Shown in pieces: positions 61,639-64,000 of a DNA stretch of 64,000 bases. The position numbers and the translations under genes were made by a program. The stretch covers positions 296,551-360,550 of the forward strand of contig UCJA01000009.1 of NCBI GenBank assembly GCA_900472675.1, in the 5' to 3' direction. This DNA is from Hyphomicrobiales bacterium. Lineage in GTDB: Bacteria > Pseudomonadota > Alphaproteobacteria > Rhizobiales > Rhizobiaceae. How positions within the stretch are numbered: position 1 is the stretch's first letter; each line of letters begins with the position of its first letter. The notes under the pieces are model-generated. The model worked only from the letters and a program-made list of their open reading frames with translations, did not search any database and was not told where the DNA came from.

Positions 61639-61725
61639 GTGCGGGCAAGGACGGTAAACGCCCTGCTCCATGGTGCTTCCGCACCCGGCATCACGGATGC
61701 CTGGCTTAGTGTCGGCATGCTATAG
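61639..61725 (+). CDS. Possible 28-aa micropeptide
   Basis: A GTG at 61639 has GGAGGTAGAGCC upstream and opens a 29-codon frame reading VRARTVNALLHGASAPGITD and ending in WLSVGML. It lies in the 227-bp gap between recX and the tRNA. No homology is known, and the ribosome site is the only support. A hairpin CCCTGC-TTTC-GCAGGG follows at 61738-61753. Confidence 0.2.
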   Translation: MRARTVNALLHGASAPGITDAWLSVGML

Positions 61726-61788
61726 CAACGCTCAAGTCCCTGCTTTCGCAGGGCTTTCAGCGTTCTATTACCGACTAAGGAAAGATAG

Positions 61789-61864
<76 letters not shown>

Positions 61865-62033
61865 GAAACCGGCGGCAGAAGCTTTGTTCGCCGCCAGTGA
61901 TGGGCCGTATAAAGGGGAAGTTTCACCTTGTCTAGCGCCTGCCGGAATTTTCTTTGGTTAACCCGTGAAAATCTCAAAACCTTGCGCCATTCCCCTCCCT
62001 GCCGAGTACGCCAGGGCCGATCAACCAATAAAA

Positions 62034-62951
62034 TCAGATGTCCAGCATCCCCTCGGCAATCTTGATCGCCTGCCCGCCGATGCGCGCGCGCGATATCCCG
62101 TCCTCCCGCACGTCGAGATGCAGGTGAATGTAAGACGGGCGTCCCATCTCCACGCCCTGCTCGATCATGATGGGATGATGTCCCTCGGGCAGCGCATCGA
62201 AATGGTGGATGGCGCCAGACAGCGCCGCGACCGCAGCACCGGTTGCCGGGTCTTCGGCAATCCCCATCTCGGGCGAAAACATCCGGGCATGGAACTTCGC
62301 CTGATGGTGGACGCCACCGCGACAGTAGACATAGGCGGAGGCGAGGCTCCCCTCGGCAAAGGGCGCCGCCTGCTCCCAGAGCGTCGGATCGAACTGGAGC
62401 CCCTGCACGGCCGCCAGATTGCGCAGCGGGATCATCAGGAAGGGCACCCCGGCCGACCACACCGACGCGACATGGTTCTCGAAGCCGATGTCTCCGACCT
62501 TGACGCTAAGAGCATCGGCAATCCGCTGCCGGTCGAGATGCAGCTCGGTTTGCACCGGCTTGCGCGGCAGGTCGAACTCTGCAAAGCCCACCTCCCCCCG
62601 TCGAAGCCGCACGGCGCAGCGAACCGGGCCGATCGCCTCCTCCAGCATGCAGACGAGGTCCAGTTCGTCCAGATCCTCGCCGTGCTCGAGTTCCGCCAGG
62701 GCAACCGCCGTGCCGACGGTCGGATGGCCGGCGAACGGCAGTTCCTTGGCGGGCGTGAAAATGCGAAGGCGGGCGGCATGAGCCGCATTTTCTGCCTTCT
62801 GCACGAAGACGGTCTCGGAGAGATTGAGCTCGCGGGCCACCGCCTGCATCATCTCCGGGTCGAGTTCATCACCGTCGAGAACGACGGCGAGAGGATTACC
62901 GGCAAGCTTGCGGTCGGTGAAAACGTCGTAGATGCGATAGCGGCGTAGCAA
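62034..62951 (-). CDS. PhzF family phenazine biosynthesis-like protein
   Basis: The 305-aa protein has the two-domain PhzF/DapF-like fold with the conserved DVFTDRKLAGNPLAVVLDG opening, the active-site Glu region (LNLSETVFV), RIFTPAKELPFAGHPTVG and MGIAEDPATGAAVAAL. Most family members outside phenazine clusters have unknown isomerase activity. The start is TTG at 62951, preceded by GAGGGGA. An ATG at 62966 is the alternative. Confidence 0.87.
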   Translation of the reverse strand: MLRRYRIYDVFTDRKLAGNPLAVVLDGDELDPEMMQAVARELNLSETVFVQKAENAAHAARLRIFTPAKELPFAGHPTVGTAVALAELEHGEDLDELDLVCMLEEAIGPVRCAVRLRRGEVGFAEFDLPRKPVQTELHLDRQRIADALSVKVGDIGFENHVASVWSAGVPFLMIPLRNLAAVQGLQFDPTLWEQAAPFAEGSLASAYVYCRGGVHHQAKFHARMFSPEMGIAEDPATGAAVAALSGAIHHFDALPEGHHPIMIEQGVEMGRPSYIHLHLDVREDGISRARIGGQAIKIAEGMLDI

Positions 62952-63018
62952 CGAACATCCCCTCATCTGATGATGCTCGCCGCAAACTGCCCGACCGCGC
63001 CGCCCCGTGCAACCCTCT

Positions 63019-63768
63019 TCAGCCGTACGAAGGCCGATCGCGGAAATACCAGTCGAGCACCGGCAGCATGCCGACATTGTAGGGATGGGCCTGCGGATCG
63101 GCCGAACGGATGATGACCGGCCCGGCGATCTCCTTATCTTCGGCGACCTGCATGTGTGCCTCGATGCGCGCACTCAGCTCCTGCGCCGTCAGGTCGAACC
63201 GGTATATCCGGAACAGCGTCACGGCCCGGCGAAAATGTGCCGCGTGGTACCCAGGCTCAGCCTGCGCGTCGCTGAGATCGAGCCCCGTCTCCTCCAGCAC
63301 CTCACGCCGCATGTTGTGATCCGGATCGCAGAACCCACCGGCCACATCCACGGGCTCGAAGGATCCGCACGCGAAGTAGACCATGCCCGCATTGGCCGTA
63401 TGGCTTCCCATGCGGATGGCGACAAGAGCGCCATCGGAGGTTTCCAGCACCGGATAGGCATAGATATGAACGCCGCCGCGCCGCTCTGCCTGCTTGCGCC
63501 ACCAGAGGAAGGTGGCAAAGGAGATCTCGTGGCCCTGGCTGACCATGCGCCGGCGGGAAAGCCCGATGCGCGCCTGCAGCAGCATGCGCCCATTGAACAG
63601 ATCGGGATTGGCCGCGACCTCCAGGGCCCAGTTCTCGGCGATCGCCTCGCGCTCGGCGATGTATAAAGGGTGGTCCCCCGATAGCACGGCGATCTCGACC
63701 TCATCGATCGCGAACACGGCCTGCTCGGCCGGCCAGTCTTGAAAATCTTCGGAAAGCGGGAATCTCAT
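63019..63768 (-). CDS. Nudix hydrolase-like protein with shortened Nudix box
   Basis: The 249-aa protein has a Nudix-like core with the REVLEETGLDL helix, but the region before it (VAGGFCDPDHNMRREV) is about four residues shorter than usual and lacks the first Glu of GX5E. The catalytic REXXEE part is intact. An N-terminal domain (about residues 1-110) is unassigned. The start at 63768 (MRFPLSEDF) has GGAAG upstream. Substrate unknown. Confidence 0.78.
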   Translation of the reverse strand: MRFPLSEDFQDWPAEQAVFAIDEVEIAVLSGDHPLYIAEREAIAENWALEVAANPDLFNGRMLLQARIGLSRRRMVSQGHEISFATFLWWRKQAERRGGVHIYAYPVLETSDGALVAIRMGSHTANAGMVYFACGSFEPVDVAGGFCDPDHNMRREVLEETGLDLSDAQAEPGYHAAHFRRAVTLFRIYRFDLTAQELSARIEAHMQVAEDKEIAGPVIIRSADPQAHPYNVGMLPVLDWYFRDRPSYG

Positions 63769-63854
63769 GGGCTTCCAGACGTATCTTTCATGCAGCAACA
63801 GGATGCGTCCGCGTCCCGGATCGAACGATCCTAACCCGACCATCCGAGTTCTGG

Positions 63855-64000
63855 CTACAGCCGCCATCCGTGATGGAGGATAGCCGGCACGCTCTCGCCC
63901 ACCTGCACCGAGACCCGCGAAAAGGCCCGCACCACCTGCCCGTCTGGCAGGCTGAGCTTAACCGCGTAGCGCTCGCCTTCAAACAGCACCGACAGAACCT
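63855..64000 (-). CDS. 3' end of an ABC transporter ATPase gene (TOBE domain), truncated by the window
   Basis: Reading inward from the right edge on the minus strand gives an open frame of about 47 residues (VLSVLFEGERYAVKLSLPDG and onward, ending ILHHGWRL, stop TAG at 63857-63855). The spacing of Gly, Asp-Gly and the closing strand fits a TOBE-type C-terminal domain of sugar, polyamine or sulfate ABC ATPases. The 5' part lies outside the window. Confidence 0.55.
   Translation of the reverse strand, partial: VLSVLFEGERYAVKLSLPDGQVVRAFSRVSVQVGESVPAILHHGWRL

Overview
The window is a gene-dense, GC-rich chromosomal segment of an alphaproteobacterium, most likely a Rhizobiaceae member (Rhizobium/Agrobacterium relatives). 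The best markers are the acpXL-fabZ-fabF2-fabF1-adh-lpxXL cluster for the very-long-chain acyl group of rhizobial lipid A, a VtlR/LsrB-like LysR beside a DUF1127 gene, BA14K-type repeats, and promoters that look like those of the alphaproteobacterial general-stress sigma factor EcfG. No insertion sequence, prophage, CRISPR array or rRNA was seen. One tRNA-Lys is present.

Layout. 0.1-9.1 kb: a LacI-regulated sugar ABC importer operon (binding protein, two permeases, ATPase) with three sugar-processing enzymes. 9.1-11.9 kb: gnd (6-phosphogluconate dehydrogenase), an SRPBCC-like protein and a PAS protein. 12.0-17.3 kb: the lipid A very-long-chain acyl cluster. 17.5-20.4 kb: a nucleoside hydrolase, a TSUP permease, cobP and a candidate small RNA with an anti-Shine-Dalgarno loop. 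21.0-24.2 kb: a betaine/choline-type ABC importer. 24.3-33.4 kb: a betaine-homocysteine methyltransferase-like gene and a complete corrinoid-dependent methyl-transfer set. The set has an MttB-family methyltransferase, a corrinoid protein, a pterin-type methyltransferase and a Fe-S/ASKHA reactivase, plus DUF1638, formyltransferase-fold and PF13769 accessory proteins. 33.5-36.0 kb: two candidate regulators, a LysR protein and a GlxA/GbdR-like AraC protein. 36.0-45.9 kb: signalling and stress genes (degenerate GGDEF, double REC, MscS channel, GlsB/YeaQ, FMN reductase, FAD protein, TerC, cupin). 46.0-51.8 kb: secDF, a YqaA-like protein, a HAD phosphatase, a metallophosphoesterase and an SDR. 51.9-59.6 kb: an RND efflux operon with a divergent LysR, and an MFS transporter. 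59.6-64.0 kb: a BA14K protein, a DUF3606-like peptide, recX, tRNA-Lys, a PhzF protein, a Nudix protein and the 3' end of an ABC ATPase gene.

The most interesting region is 21-36 kb. A methylated-amine importer, a zinc methyltransferase and a corrinoid demethylation chain sit together with their likely regulators. Four of the pathway proteins (Bmt, the MttB-like protein, the MtrH-like protein and the reactivase) carry arginine/glycine-rich terminal tails that do not belong to their catalytic folds, while the corrinoid protein has a strongly acidic N-terminus. I infer that these tails assemble or localise a methyl-transfer complex, and I know of no description of such a device. The substrate of the MttB-like enzyme cannot be read from the sequence. 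Glycine betaine or another quaternary amine is the best guess from context.

Starts were chosen from Shine-Dalgarno spacing. Several genes appear to use TTG or GTG. Domain names and functions rest on reading the translations, not on database searches.
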